A stretch of DNA of 64,000 nt from Thalassospiraceae bacterium LMO-JJ14. GTDB lineage: Bacteria; Pseudomonadota; Alphaproteobacteria; Rhodospirillales; Casp-alpha2. Shown one piece after another: positions 35,668-47,041 of this stretch; the first letter of the stretch is position 1, and every line of letters starts with the position of its first letter. Below the pieces are notes generated by a model. It ran no database searches. It saw only the letters and a program-made list of their open reading frames with translations, and had not been told where the DNA came from. The DNA lies in the NCBI GenBank assembly GCA_021555105.2, contig CP134604.1, positions 3,829,487 to 3,893,486 on the forward strand. The letters run 5' to 3'. A program made the translations under genes and the position numbers.

Positions 35668-36918
35668 ATGATCACGTCTGACGATGCAAACTCACCCGCA
35701 CCCGACACCGACCCGCCACTGTTACGCAACAGGGACTTCGTGCTGTTCGTACTGTGCCGGACCGGCAATTCCATGGGGGTCCACGCGCTGACGGTCGCCG
35801 TCGGGTGGCATGTCTATAAACTCAGCGGCGACCCCGTCAATCTCGGCCTGATCGGTCTGGCGCAGTTCGCCCCGGCCTTCATCCTGTTTTTACTGGCCGG
35901 CATGGCCGCCGACCGCTTCGAGCGGCGCAAGATCATCGTCTCTTGCAACATTATCCATGTCACCGCCGTGGCGATGCTGATTGCGCTGTTCAAATTCGAT
36001 ACCTTTGCCGTCATGCCGGTCCTATGGATATTGGTGCTGCATGGCGCGGCGCGTTCATTCTTCCATACCGCCAGCCAGGCGATCCTGCCGAACCTGGTCA
36101 GTCCCCGGCAATTTCCCCGCGCCGTGGCCTTTGCCAGTTCGGCGAACAAGGGCGCGCAGCTACTCGGCCCGTCGCTGGGTGGGTTGTTGATCGCGTGGCT
36201 GGATACCGGAGCCTATCAGGCAATACTTTTCGCGTTCGTCATATCCGGCTTCGCTGCGGTGTTGCTGGGCCGCAAGTTGCTTGTACACACACCCGAGCCG
36301 TTCAGCATGCTGACCGTCGTCGGCGGTTTTCATTATGTGTGGCAAAACAAGATCGTGCTCGGGGCGATTTCCATCGATCTGATGGCCGTACTATTCGGCG
36401 GCGTCATGGGGCTTTTGCCGGTATTCGCCAAGGACATCTTGCATGTCGGCCCGGACGGGCTGGGCCTGATGCGCGCCACGCCCGGCGCAGGATCGCTGAT
36501 TGTCGGCCTGATCCTGACACAGATACCCACGCCCGGCCGCATGGGGCCGGCGCTGTTCATTTCCATCGCCTTTTTCGGCCTGTCGATTGTCGTCTTCAGC
36601 CTGTCGACCTGGTTCTGGCTGTCGATTGCGGCACTGGCGGTCTATGGCGCGGCCGACATGATCAGCGTCTATGTGCGCCAAACCCTGGTGCAGATCGCCA
36701 CGCCCGATCACATGCGCGGCCGGGTCAGCGCCATCAATTCGGTGTCCATCAATGCTTCCAACGAACTCGGCGATTTCCGTGCCGGCATCATGGCCGGCGG
36801 CATCGGCACCGTCGGCGCGGTGCTTGTCGGCGGTGTCGCCACCATCGGCATCACGGCGTTGTGGTGGCGCCTGTTTCCGGCCATGGCCAGGATTGACCGG
36901 CTCGACCAGCATCGATGA
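35668..36918 (+). CDS. MFS transporter, EntS-like
   Basis: A 416-residue major facilitator superfamily exporter with 12 predicted helices. The inter-helix loop AGMAADRFERRKIIVSCN is the family A motif, and FFHTASQAILPNLVSPRQFPRAVAFASS matches the enterobactin exporter (EntS/DHA3) group. The second half contains VYGAADMISVYVRQTLVQIATPDHMRGRVSAI, also typical of that group. Substrates of DHA3 members include siderophores and macrolides; no siderophore genes are nearby, so substrate is open. It is followed by a DUF4112 gene 33 bp downstream in the same direction. Confidence 0.92.
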   Translation: MITSDDANSPAPDTDPPLLRNRDFVLFVLCRTGNSMGVHALTVAVGWHVYKLSGDPVNLGLIGLAQFAPAFILFLLAGMAADRFERRKIIVSCNIIHVTAVAMLIALFKFDTFAVMPVLWILVLHGAARSFFHTASQAILPNLVSPRQFPRAVAFASSANKGAQLLGPSLGGLLIAWLDTGAYQAILFAFVISGFAAVLLGRKLLVHTPEPFSMLTVVGGFHYVWQNKIVLGAISIDLMAVLFGGVMGLLPVFAKDILHVGPDGLGLMRATPGAGSLIVGLILTQIPTPGRMGPALFISIAFFGLSIVVFSLSTWFWLSIAALAVYGAADMISVYVRQTLVQIATPDHMRGRVSAINSVSINASNELGDFRAGIMAGGIGTVGAVLVGGVATIGITALWWRLFPAMARIDRLDQHR

Positions 36919-36951
36919 CACAAATGGTGCGCGATCGGATGGCGGCTGCAA

Positions 36952-37332
36952 ATGGCTGTTGAAGACAGACAGACCCGGCCTGATCAGACCCGGCATGACC
37001 TGCAACGTCTGAAGAAAGCCGCAGGGCTGCTCGACACCTGGATCCGGGTGCCCGGGACGCGCCTCTCGTTTGGACTCGATGGTCTGCTCGGCCTGATCCC
37101 CGTGCTCGGCGACACAGTGACATTGCTGGCGGGACTTTGGATCGTCGCCGAAGCGCACCGCATCGGCGTCTCGAAACCGACGCTTGCGCGCATGCTGGCG
37201 AATGTCGGGATCGACTACGCCATCGGCGCCGTACCGGTCCTCGGCGATCTGTTCGATTTTTTCTGGAAAGCGAACCGCCGAAATGTGCGGTTACTGGAAA
37301 GGGAAGTCGAACGGCGTGAGCACCAGGCCTAA
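36952..37332 (+). CDS. DUF4112 domain protein
   Basis: A 126-residue small membrane protein of the DUF4112 family. The family pattern is clear: RLKKAAGLLDTWIRVPGTRL, then LDGLLGLIPVLGDTVTLLAG and a second related element YAIGAVPVLGDLFDFFWKAN. The two 'IPVLGD'-type elements sit in hydrophobic helices. Function is unknown. It lies 33 bp after the MFS transporter gene and may be co-transcribed. Confidence 0.88.
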   Translation: MAVEDRQTRPDQTRHDLQRLKKAAGLLDTWIRVPGTRLSFGLDGLLGLIPVLGDTVTLLAGLWIVAEAHRIGVSKPTLARMLANVGIDYAIGAVPVLGDLFDFFWKANRRNVRLLEREVERREHQA

Positions 37333-37424
37333 GGACAGGAGCTATATCCGTTCAGGAACAGGCGTGCGAAAAGCCGGAGCACGATTCATGCCGTGCCCCG
37401 TGACACAACTGGTCAGGCGTCGCC

Positions 37425-37634
37425 TTACTCGATGATCTCGAGATTTTCGGCGGCCATTTTGCCGCCCCGGCCTTCAACCAATTCGTAGCTGACCTTCTGG
37501 CCTTCGGTCAGACCTGCAAGACCCGATTGCTGGACGGCACTGATGTGCACGAAGGCATCTTTCGAGCCGTCTTCGGGCTCGATAAAGCCGTACCCTTTGG
37601 TCGGGTTGAACCATTTAACGGTTCCGTTTGCCAT
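37425..37634 (-). CDS. Cold-shock domain protein (CspA family)
   Basis: A 69-residue cold-shock protein, a single OB-fold RNA chaperone. RNA-binding motifs RNP1 (KGYGFIEP) and RNP2 (DAFVHISAV) are intact, and the protein starts with the typical [24 protein letters not shown] lies before the ATG. A promoter-like sequence about 145-170 bases upstream of the start implies a 5' leader of roughly 137 nt, as for E. coli cspA, where the leader senses temperature. Single gene between DUF4112 (convergent) and mlaC (same strand upstream). Confidence 0.96.
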   Translation of the reverse strand: MANGTVKWFNPTKGYGFIEPEDGSKDAFVHISAVQQSGLAGLTEGQKVSYELVEGRGGKMAAENLEIIE

Positions 37635-37777
37635 GATAATTCCCTTTCACGACATCAACTTTTTCGGAGCTGCAACCACTGCAGAACTCCTGGGTAACGT
37701 TCACTATGTCGGGAAGTAACTGGGCTCGCCGTGGAAACGGGTGGTCAGAAAAACTCACGACTGTGCACGTGCTGAAA

Positions 37778-37805
37778 ATGATAGCGAATCCACAGCGATT
37801 CTCAA
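37778..37805 (-). promoter_or_regulatory. Predicted sigma-70 promoter of the cold-shock gene
   Basis: Reading the minus strand, TTGAGA (37805-37800) and TATCAT (37783-37778) are separated by 16 bp. Transcription from near 37771 would give about 137 nt of untranslated leader before the cold-shock ATG at 37634. The element matches are good, but there is no experimental support. Confidence 0.5.
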
Positions 37806-37916
37806 TTGAATAATTGGTGAATGGCAAAACGGCAAGCTGAGTAAGGGTTACAGCCGCATTTCGCGTGCAACCGGAACGGCGCTTGCGGGCCTGCGATACC
37901 TGCCGGGGTGGCCGGC

Positions 37917-38534
37917 TCAGGTCGGATTGAGCTGGGCGGTTTTCTTGCGCAATTCCTCGAGAAGACCGGCGACGCTGCCGGTATTCTTGATGATCGAGGC
38001 GAATTCCTTTTGCAGGGTGATGCTCATGGACGCCCCCTCGACGACGACGTCGAGTACCTTGTAAATGTCGCCATGACGGCCGACGCGCCACAGCACGCTG
38101 ATCGGTTGCGCGTCTACCCCTTCGGGGCGCTGTATTTCGGTGTGCACCGTGGCGCGGTTCTCGTCGACCGGGGTGGTCTTGAGGATATTGAGCTTTTCAC
38201 CGGCGTAGTTCTGGAAACGGTCGACGTACATGGCGACCATCAGATCCTCGAACAGCTCCAGGAATTCTTTCCTCTCGTCTTCGTTGGCGCGGCGCCAGTT
38301 ACGCCCGAGCGTCCACTTGCCGATGGCCTCGACGGCGAATTTTTCCTCGAACAAAGCCCGGAACGCCTGCACACGCGCCGGACGCTCCTTTGCCGGATCG
38401 GTCAAGGAGTCGACGGCTTCTTTTTCCAAAGCATGAATAAAGGCGACAGCACCTTCCTCAAGACCCGTGGCGTGAGCCGGCGGCGCGAAGGCGAAGAAAA
38501 CGATGGCGGCAAGGGCATAAATTGAGCGTTGCAT
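37917..38534 (-). CDS. mlaC: MlaC/Ttg2D-type phospholipid-binding periplasmic protein
   Basis: A 205-residue exported protein. The signal peptide is MQRSIYALAAIVFFAFAPPAHATG. The mature part has the MlaC pattern: FRALFEEKFAVEAIGKWTLG, EFLELFEDLMVAMYVDRFQNYAG, and VLWRVGRHGDIYKVLDVVVEGASM. MlaC shuttles phospholipids between the outer-membrane MlaA complex and the inner-membrane MlaFEDB transporter. The gene immediately upstream encodes MlaA, with 19 bp between. The related hopanoid protein HpnM is the main alternative, but the MlaA neighbour favours MlaC. The frame is open far upstream inside mlaA; the ATG at 38534 gives a proper signal peptide. Confidence 0.85.
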   Translation of the reverse strand: MQRSIYALAAIVFFAFAPPAHATGLEEGAVAFIHALEKEAVDSLTDPAKERPARVQAFRALFEEKFAVEAIGKWTLGRNWRRANEDERKEFLELFEDLMVAMYVDRFQNYAGEKLNILKTTPVDENRATVHTEIQRPEGVDAQPISVLWRVGRHGDIYKVLDVVVEGASMSITLQKEFASIIKNTGSVAGLLEELRKKTAQLNPT

Positions 38535-38553
38535 ACTTCTTATGACTTTCAAC

Positions 38554-39363
38554 TCACGGCTTTCCTGAAAGCTCTTTGTTGTCGGCGCTGTCTGCAAGAT
38601 CAGGGAAATCAGACGGCGCTGAAGATACATCAGCTCCCGCTGCGTTGCCATTGCTAATCGCATCGTCGCGCGCTTGCCGGTAAAGGCTTCTGCTCGCAGC
38701 ATAAAGATCGATTGCGTTCTTTTCCAGATCGTCTGTGAATTCCAGCAATCCGGCGCGCGCATGCAGTGCAGCCACGCCTGTGCGGGCATAGGTCAGTTCC
38801 TCGCGGCCGGTATTGGCGGTCCAGGCGTTAAACGGATCGACCAGAAAATCGACGATACGCCCTATCGCATCACGAGGATTTGATGGCCCCAGAACCGGCA
38901 GGATCACATAAGGTCCCGGCGCCGAGCCCCAGATCGCCAGGGTTTGCCCGAAATCCTCGTCATGTTTTTTGAGGCCGATTTCGTGGGCAAAATCGTTCAG
39001 ACCGGCGATCCCGAACGTTGAGTTGAGGGAAAATCGCATCAACGTCGTCATCGCCCGCTTCATCTCGCCCTGCAGGAGATCGTTTACAAAAATCACCGGC
39101 GCGCGGAGATTGTCGATAGCCGCGCCGATGCGCTGGCGGACCCAAAGCGGCACCGCATCGCGGTACGCCCGTGCCGCCGGCTGGAACAGGGCCTTGTCGA
39201 GGCCCTTGTTGAAAGCGAACACGGAGCGGTTCAGCGGCTCAAATGGATCGTTTTCCGCCACATATTCCTTATAGGCTTCCGTATCGGTCTTCGCAGGCGG
39301 CGTTGCGCAGCCGGAAACGTAGAATAAACCTATAAACAGCAGATATATGCAGGGTCGTCGCAT
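38554..39363 (-). CDS. mlaA: MlaA (VacJ) outer-membrane lipoprotein
   Basis: A 269-residue lipoprotein. The signal ends in FYVSGCATPP, a lipobox with the acylated Cys at about residue 19. The family core begins NDPFEPLNRSVFAFNKGLDKALFQPAARAYRDAVP (shown in part) and continues with RFSLNSTFGIAGLNDFAHEIGL and WGSAPGPYVILPVLGPSNPRDA, all characteristic of MlaA. It sits as a ring in the outer membrane and removes misplaced phospholipids from the outer leaflet, handing them to MlaC. It forms an operon with mlaC just downstream. The C-terminal ~40 residues are Ser/Asp/Ala-rich and probably disordered. Confidence 0.94.
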   Translation of the reverse strand: MRRPCIYLLFIGLFYVSGCATPPAKTDTEAYKEYVAENDPFEPLNRSVFAFNKGLDKALFQPAARAYRDAVPLWVRQRIGAAIDNLRAPVIFVNDLLQGEMKRAMTTLMRFSLNSTFGIAGLNDFAHEIGLKKHDEDFGQTLAIWGSAPGPYVILPVLGPSNPRDAIGRIVDFLVDPFNAWTANTGREELTYARTGVAALHARAGLLEFTDDLEKNAIDLYAASRSLYRQARDDAISNGNAAGADVSSAPSDFPDLADSADNKELSGKP

Positions 39364-39366
39364 CAC

Positions 39367-39707
39367 TGGGACTTTCGCCGGGTGGCCCTAATCAGCCCCT
39401 GCGTTGATCCCGGGACCGGCTTTTCACCGGTTTCCCTGGGTGTCAATTCCGCCCCGCTCATCCAGCGTTTCCGCCGTGCCGTCAGCAATGCCCGCCAAGC
39501 AAGGGCATCTACCCGTTTTCTCTGATAAACGCGTCCCACATCCACCTCGTCTTGTCACCGTTTCGCCGCTCAAGCGGCAACCCGAGCTGAGACTAGCGCC
39601 AGGATGGTTAACGATTGGTATCCGAAAGAATGAGGTAAACATGCCAATTTTCTATTGACATAAAGATATGTTTATATGTTTTATTCATTATTGATCTAAG
39701 GATGCCC
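39367..39707. other. Intergenic region with divergent promoters (mlaA / arsR-metF-metH)
   Basis: This 341-bp gap separates leftward mlaA and the rightward methionine operon. Its last 60 bp are strikingly AT-rich and hold the promoter and operator described separately. The GC-rich part next to mlaA contains a CCGGGACCGGCTTTTCACCGG hairpin-like stretch without a T tract. Short open frames cross it on both strands, but none has a ribosome site or recognisable product. Confidence 0.5.
39655..39683 (+). promoter_or_regulatory. Promoter and candidate ArsR-type operator of the metF-metH operon
   Basis: TTGACA at 39655-39660 is a perfect -35 hexamer; a plausible -10 (GTTTTA, 39678-39683) lies 17 bp downstream. 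The spacer is occupied by ATAAAGATATGTTTAT (39660-39675), a palindrome with 14 of 16 symmetric positions. A regulator bound there would block RNA polymerase. The first gene of the operon encodes an ArsR-type DNA-binding protein, the obvious candidate for autoregulation. Confidence 0.6.
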
Positions 39708-40667
39708 ATGAACCAGACCGTGCAACTTCTCAAAGCCCTCGCCGAACCGACACGGTTACGCATCGTCGCGCTGTGCCGCGCCGGCGGCGACCTTGCCGTC
39801 AGCGAGTTCGTGCGTATCCTCGGGCAGAGCCAGCCGCGCGTCTCGCGGCATCTGAAGCTACTGACCGAAGCCGGTGCGCTGGCACGAATTCCTGAAGGCA
39901 GTTGGGTATTCTACCGTATCAACGATGCCGGGCCGTCCCTGGGCGTCGTCAATGCCCTGATCGACAACATTCCCGAAGACGACATCACCTTTCAGCGCGA
40001 CCGCGAGCGACTGGCCGCCGTCAAACGCGAACACGCCGAGGCGGCCGAGGCCTTTTTCAGCGCAAATGCCCGTGTCTGGGGTGAAATCCGCGACATGCAT
40101 ATCGATCAGAAAGAGGTCAACAAGGCCCTCGAACGCCTGTTCGGCGACCAGCCCAGAACCGCATTACTGGACATCGGCACCGGCACCGGCGACATGCTTT
40201 CCCTGTTCGCCCGGCGGATCGAACGCGGCGAGGGGATCGACATGTCGCGGGACATGCTCGCCGTGGCGCGGGCAACGCTGGAAGCCGAAGGCCTGTCGCA
40301 TTGCCGTGTACGGCAGGGCGATCTGTATTCCCTGCCCTACGAGGGCGGCGAATTCGATACCGTCCTGATCCATCAGGTTCTGCATTATGTCGATGACGTA
40401 ACCGCCGCCATTATCGAAGCCGCCCGCATGCTGTCACCGGGCGGGCGATTGCTGATCGCCGATTTCGCACCCCATGAAGTCGAGGAACTGCGCAGCAGTT
40501 ATCAGCACCGCCGCCTCGGTTTTGCAGATTTCGATTTCGACAGCGCTTTCGCCGACGCGGGATTGAAACTGGACAGTATCGAGCATCTCAAGGGCGACCC
40601 CCTGACCGTCGTTATCTGGTCCGCCCACAAGGCGCACAGCAACACCGAAAAGGTTGCCGCACAATGA
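39708..40667 (+). CDS. ArsR-family regulator fused to SAM-dependent methyltransferase domain
   Basis: A 319-residue fusion. Residues about 1-90 are an ArsR-type winged helix (LLKALAEPTRLRIVALCRAGG, recognition helix region LGQSQPRVSRHLKLLTEAG). The metal-binding Cys motif of classical ArsR is missing. From about 140 on there is a class I methyltransferase (LLDIGTGTGDMLSLFARRI, then GEFDTVLIHQVLHYVDD). It is the first gene of an operon with metF and metH; its TGA overlaps the metF ATG. ArsR-type regulators of the SahR kind sense S-adenosylhomocysteine and control the methionine cycle. That this fusion senses SAM or SAH through its methyltransferase domain is my inference. ATG at 39708 fits the AAGG site better than 39702. 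Confidence 0.9.
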   Translation: MNQTVQLLKALAEPTRLRIVALCRAGGDLAVSEFVRILGQSQPRVSRHLKLLTEAGALARIPEGSWVFYRINDAGPSLGVVNALIDNIPEDDITFQRDRERLAAVKREHAEAAEAFFSANARVWGEIRDMHIDQKEVNKALERLFGDQPRTALLDIGTGTGDMLSLFARRIERGEGIDMSRDMLAVARATLEAEGLSHCRVRQGDLYSLPYEGGEFDTVLIHQVLHYVDDVTAAIIEAARMLSPGGRLLIADFAPHEVEELRSSYQHRRLGFADFDFDSAFADAGLKLDSIEHLKGDPLTVVIWSAHKAHSNTEKVAAQ

Positions 40668-41623
40668 TTCACCGTATCGACAAGGACGCGGCAAAGCCGG
40701 GTATCATGAACGTTTCACGCAGCGGCCGTCCGCCGTCACCGGCGATGATGATCGCGGCGCCGATGCCGGACGACGTTTCCGTCTCGTTCGAATTCTTCCC
40801 GCCGAAAACCGATGCAGCGGCGGAAACATTGTGGCAGGCCATCAAGCGCCTTGAGCCTTTGGGGCCTTCTTATGTATCCGTGACGTACGGTGCCGGCGGC
40901 ACCACACGCGAGCGAACCCATGCCACCGTGACGCGCATTGCCGATGAAACCACCATGGCACCGGCCGCGCACCTGACTTGCGTCGGCGCCACCCGTGAAG
41001 AGGTCGACGAGGTTGCCAAATCGTATTGGGACGCAGGCGTCCGTCATATCGTCGCTCTGCGCGGCGACGCCGCCGCCGGCAGCGACAGCTACACGCCGCA
41101 TCCGGGTGGCTATGCCTATGCGTCCGATCTGGTCAGCGGACTGAAAAAGGTCGCCGATTTCGAGATTTCTGTCGCCGCCTATCCGGAAACGCATCCCGAA
41201 GCCCTCAGCCCCGAAGCCGACCTCGACAATCTGAAGCGCAAGATCGATGCCGGTGCGACCCGCGCCATTACGCAGTTCTTCTTTGACCCCGATGTGTTCC
41301 TTCGTTTTCTCGACCGCGCCCGCTCGGCCGGCATCGCCATCCCGATCGTACCGGGCATCATCCCGGTCACGAATTTCCAGCAAACCGCGAAGTTCGCGGG
41401 CATGTGCGGCACCTATGTGCCGGACTGGATGCACGGCCTTTTCGACGGTCTGGACGAGGACCCCGAAACCCGCAAGCTCGTCGCCGCCGGCGTCTGTGCC
41501 GAGCAGTGCCGCGTCCTGCACGCCAACGGCATCAACGAGTTTCATTTCTACACCATGAACCGAGCCGATCTCTGCTATGCGATCTGTCACATCATGGGTG
41601 TCCGCAAGCCACTCGCCGCCTGA
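40664..41623 (+). CDS. metF: 5,10-methylenetetrahydrofolate reductase
   Basis: A 319-residue FAD-dependent TIM-barrel enzyme that reduces 5,10-methylene-THF to 5-methyl-THF, the methyl donor for MetH. The catalytic Glu is in VSFEFFPPKTD near residue 45. Other family landmarks are SVTYGAGGTTRERTHATV, HLTCVGATREEVD, ALRGDAA, and ITQFFFDPDVFLRFLDRA. Compared with E. coli MetF (296) it has about 20 extra N-terminal residues. Its ATG overlaps the stop of the ArsR-methyltransferase gene (ATGA), so translation is probably coupled, and metH follows 32 bp downstream. Confidence 0.96.
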   Translation: MIHRIDKDAAKPGIMNVSRSGRPPSPAMMIAAPMPDDVSVSFEFFPPKTDAAAETLWQAIKRLEPLGPSYVSVTYGAGGTTRERTHATVTRIADETTMAPAAHLTCVGATREEVDEVAKSYWDAGVRHIVALRGDAAAGSDSYTPHPGGYAYASDLVSGLKKVADFEISVAAYPETHPEALSPEADLDNLKRKIDAGATRAITQFFFDPDVFLRFLDRARSAGIAIPIVPGIIPVTNFQQTAKFAGMCGTYVPDWMHGLFDGLDEDPETRKLVAAGVCAEQCRVLHANGINEFHFYTMNRADLCYAICHIMGVRKPLAA

Positions 41624-41655
41624 CCGCAAAATAATAATAAACTGAAAGAAGCGAT

Positions 41656-45441
<3,786 letters not shown>

Positions 45442-45576
45442 GCGCCCTGCTCATCTGCCGCCTCACCGGTCAGTTATCCCACAACCGCCGCGTCATCCCA
45501 GCCTGCGTGGAGATGACAATTGTTTGACCGGCGCTGCATTGTTCAACAATCTGCTGAAGCCATATATATTGTCACC

Positions 45577-45735
45577 ATGCGTATCCTTATCGCCCTGATC
45601 GTACCCGTCTTGCTGCTCACGGCCTGCGAAAGCAGCGACGGCAAACGCTCAAGCCTGGAAACGTTCTTCATGAACCTGGGGCAGATCGCCTACGATAGTG
45701 CCAGGGAATCCGTGCGGCCCGAAAAACCGAATTAA
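45577..45735 (+). CDS. Very small lipoprotein
   Basis: A 52-residue frame: MRILIALIVPVLLLTAC is a complete lipoprotein signal with lipobox LLTAC, leaving a mature peptide of about 36 residues (CESSDGKRSSLETFF...). Its stop overlaps the convergent stop of the charged protein gene at 45732 by 4 bp. There is no strong ribosome site. Small lipoproteins of this kind are often missed in annotation; no function is known. Confidence 0.5.
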   Translation: MRILIALIVPVLLLTACESSDGKRSSLETFFMNLGQIAYDSARESVRPEKPN

Positions 45736-46199
45736 ACACCGGGGGTTTCACCGCTGTCGGCGATTTTTGCGGCCCGTATGCGACGCTCCAGTTCCCTGCG
45801 TTCAAGATCGCGCCGGTCTTCTTCGCGGCGCTCCGCGCCGTCCCATCCCGGCACGTCGGCAGGGTCGGCCTGCATCCGGCGCCGCTCGGCGGTGCGGCGT
45901 TCGCGTTCGCGTCTTTCATCCTGACGCCGTTCATGATCGGCAAGGGCCTGCTCATCCATCGGCCAGAAATTGTCGATGGCATCGACCTCCCAGGCGGCAT
46001 CCTGAATACGCCGTTCTTCATGGCGGCGCTCCTGGGCTGCGCGCCTGTCCTCCTGGCGGCGCTCCTGTCCGTCCCAGCCCAACACATCGGCCGCCGACTT
46101 AATCTCACGCCGGCGGTCGGGCTGGTCACGGCGGTCATCGCCACGGCGATCAGCATCGCTGCGTGCACCGGCATTCGGTTTGTCAGGATTAACGGCCAT
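45732..46199 (-). CDS. Highly charged Arg/Glu/Asp-rich repeat protein
   Basis: A 155-residue cytoplasmic protein made largely of Arg, Glu, Asp and Gln. It has an internal duplication: VLGWDGQERRQEDRRAAQERR (residues about 38-58, shown in 20-residue limit as GWDGQERRQEDRR) and VPGWDGAERREEDRR near residue 117. Long runs of ERR/DRR predict a single charged helix or coiled coil. The function is unknown; such peptides may bind nucleic acids or act as spacers. The gene's real start could be internal. It overlaps the small lipoprotein gene by 4 bp at the stops. Confidence 0.6.
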   Translation of the reverse strand: MAVNPDKPNAGARSDADRRGDDRRDQPDRRREIKSAADVLGWDGQERRQEDRRAAQERRHEERRIQDAAWEVDAIDNFWPMDEQALADHERRQDERRERERRTAERRRMQADPADVPGWDGAERREEDRRDLERRELERRIRAAKIADSGETPGV

Positions 46200-46243
46200 T
46201 ACCGGAGTGTAACAGCTTCAGGTTGCCGCCGCGAAGGCTGAAA

Positions 46244-46459
46244 TCAGTTCTCGGAAATCCGGCGGTAATAGTCGGGATCGAGCAGAACGCTTTCCGCCAA
46301 TGTCCGCATACGGCTGTAATAGCCTTCCTGCACGACCTGGAAGTGCGGCATCGGGGCAACGGAACTGCCCCGTCCGGCTACGATCCAGACGGTTTTGGGG
46401 TCATCGGTCTTCACGAATTTGTCGCCGACCTCGATACCGCTTTTGTTTCTTCTGAGCAC
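46244..46459 (-). CDS. Small hypothetical protein
   Basis: A 71-residue protein: MLRRNKSGIEVGDKFVKTDDPKTVW, of which the IEVGDKFVKTDDPKTVWIV portion resembles short beta-rich proteins conserved in Rhodospirillales, then FQVVQEGYYSRMRTLAESVL. The start is GTG with GGAGAG upstream. No known function. It lies between the charged protein gene and the Lys-rich protein gene, all leftward, possibly one transcript. Confidence 0.6.
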   Translation of the reverse strand: MLRRNKSGIEVGDKFVKTDDPKTVWIVAGRGSSVAPMPHFQVVQEGYYSRMRTLAESVLLDPDYYRRISEN

Positions 46460-46549
46460 CGTCTTTTCTCTCCGTAACGGACAACATCGACAAACCTATC
46501 GATACGCTTTAGCTGGGCGAGTTTCAAGAAACTTAAATGCAGAATTCGA

Positions 46550-46930
46550 TCACGACTTCTTGCGGGCGGCACGCTTCCCTGAGGTCCCAGATTTAGCCTT
46601 GGCCGGCGTTTTTTTACGTGCCGGAGCGGCTTTGGCTGCGCCCTTGCTCTTGCTCTGGCGGTCACCTTGGCCCGTCGCCTTGATCATCCCGTTGGCTTCC
46701 ATCTGGGCAATCACACTGCGCATCTGTGCATAAAGCTGCACAAACCCCCGCACCGGCATTGCCAGGTGCCCTGAAACCACGGCCTCCGGGTTTTTCGGAT
46801 CGCCGCCGGAGCGCTCGCTCGCCAACGATATCCTGGCAACATTGCCGCGGAGCGAGACACTCGCGGGCCGGTCCGCATAAATTTCCGGTGCGCTCGGGTT
46901 GTTGACGATTTTCGGTTTTTTATCCGCCAT
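46550..46930 (-). CDS. Small protein with histone H1-like Lys/Ala tail
   Basis: A 126-residue protein. The first ~85 residues are a compact domain (VNNPSAPEIYADRPASVSLR, ISLASERSGG, and MPVRGFVQLYAQMRSVIAQM). The last ~35 are a Lys/Ala/Arg-rich tail ending AKSGTSGKRAARKKS that resembles histone H1 or HC-type tails and should bind DNA or RNA without strong sequence preference. GAGGAG precedes the ATG. It is divergent from the DinG-like helicase. The globular part is seen in alphaproteobacteria as a protein of unknown function, to my recollection. Confidence 0.65.
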   Translation of the reverse strand: MADKKPKIVNNPSAPEIYADRPASVSLRGNVARISLASERSGGDPKNPEAVVSGHLAMPVRGFVQLYAQMRSVIAQMEANGMIKATGQGDRQSKSKGAAKAAPARKKTPAKAKSGTSGKRAARKKS

Positions 46931-47041
46931 GACACACACTCCTCGATAATTTGGCAGATTATGCCCGTAACCTCGAAAGAACACCAAAAGAATACGACGC
47001 CGGGTGGGACAGGTCCCTGTCGCCCCCTTATACTCCGCGCC

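Noticed and set aside
36391..37158. Long minus-strand frame opposite the MFS transporter and DUF4112 genes
   Set aside because: It is a GC-rich shadow frame; the plus-strand proteins have clear transmembrane and family patterns.
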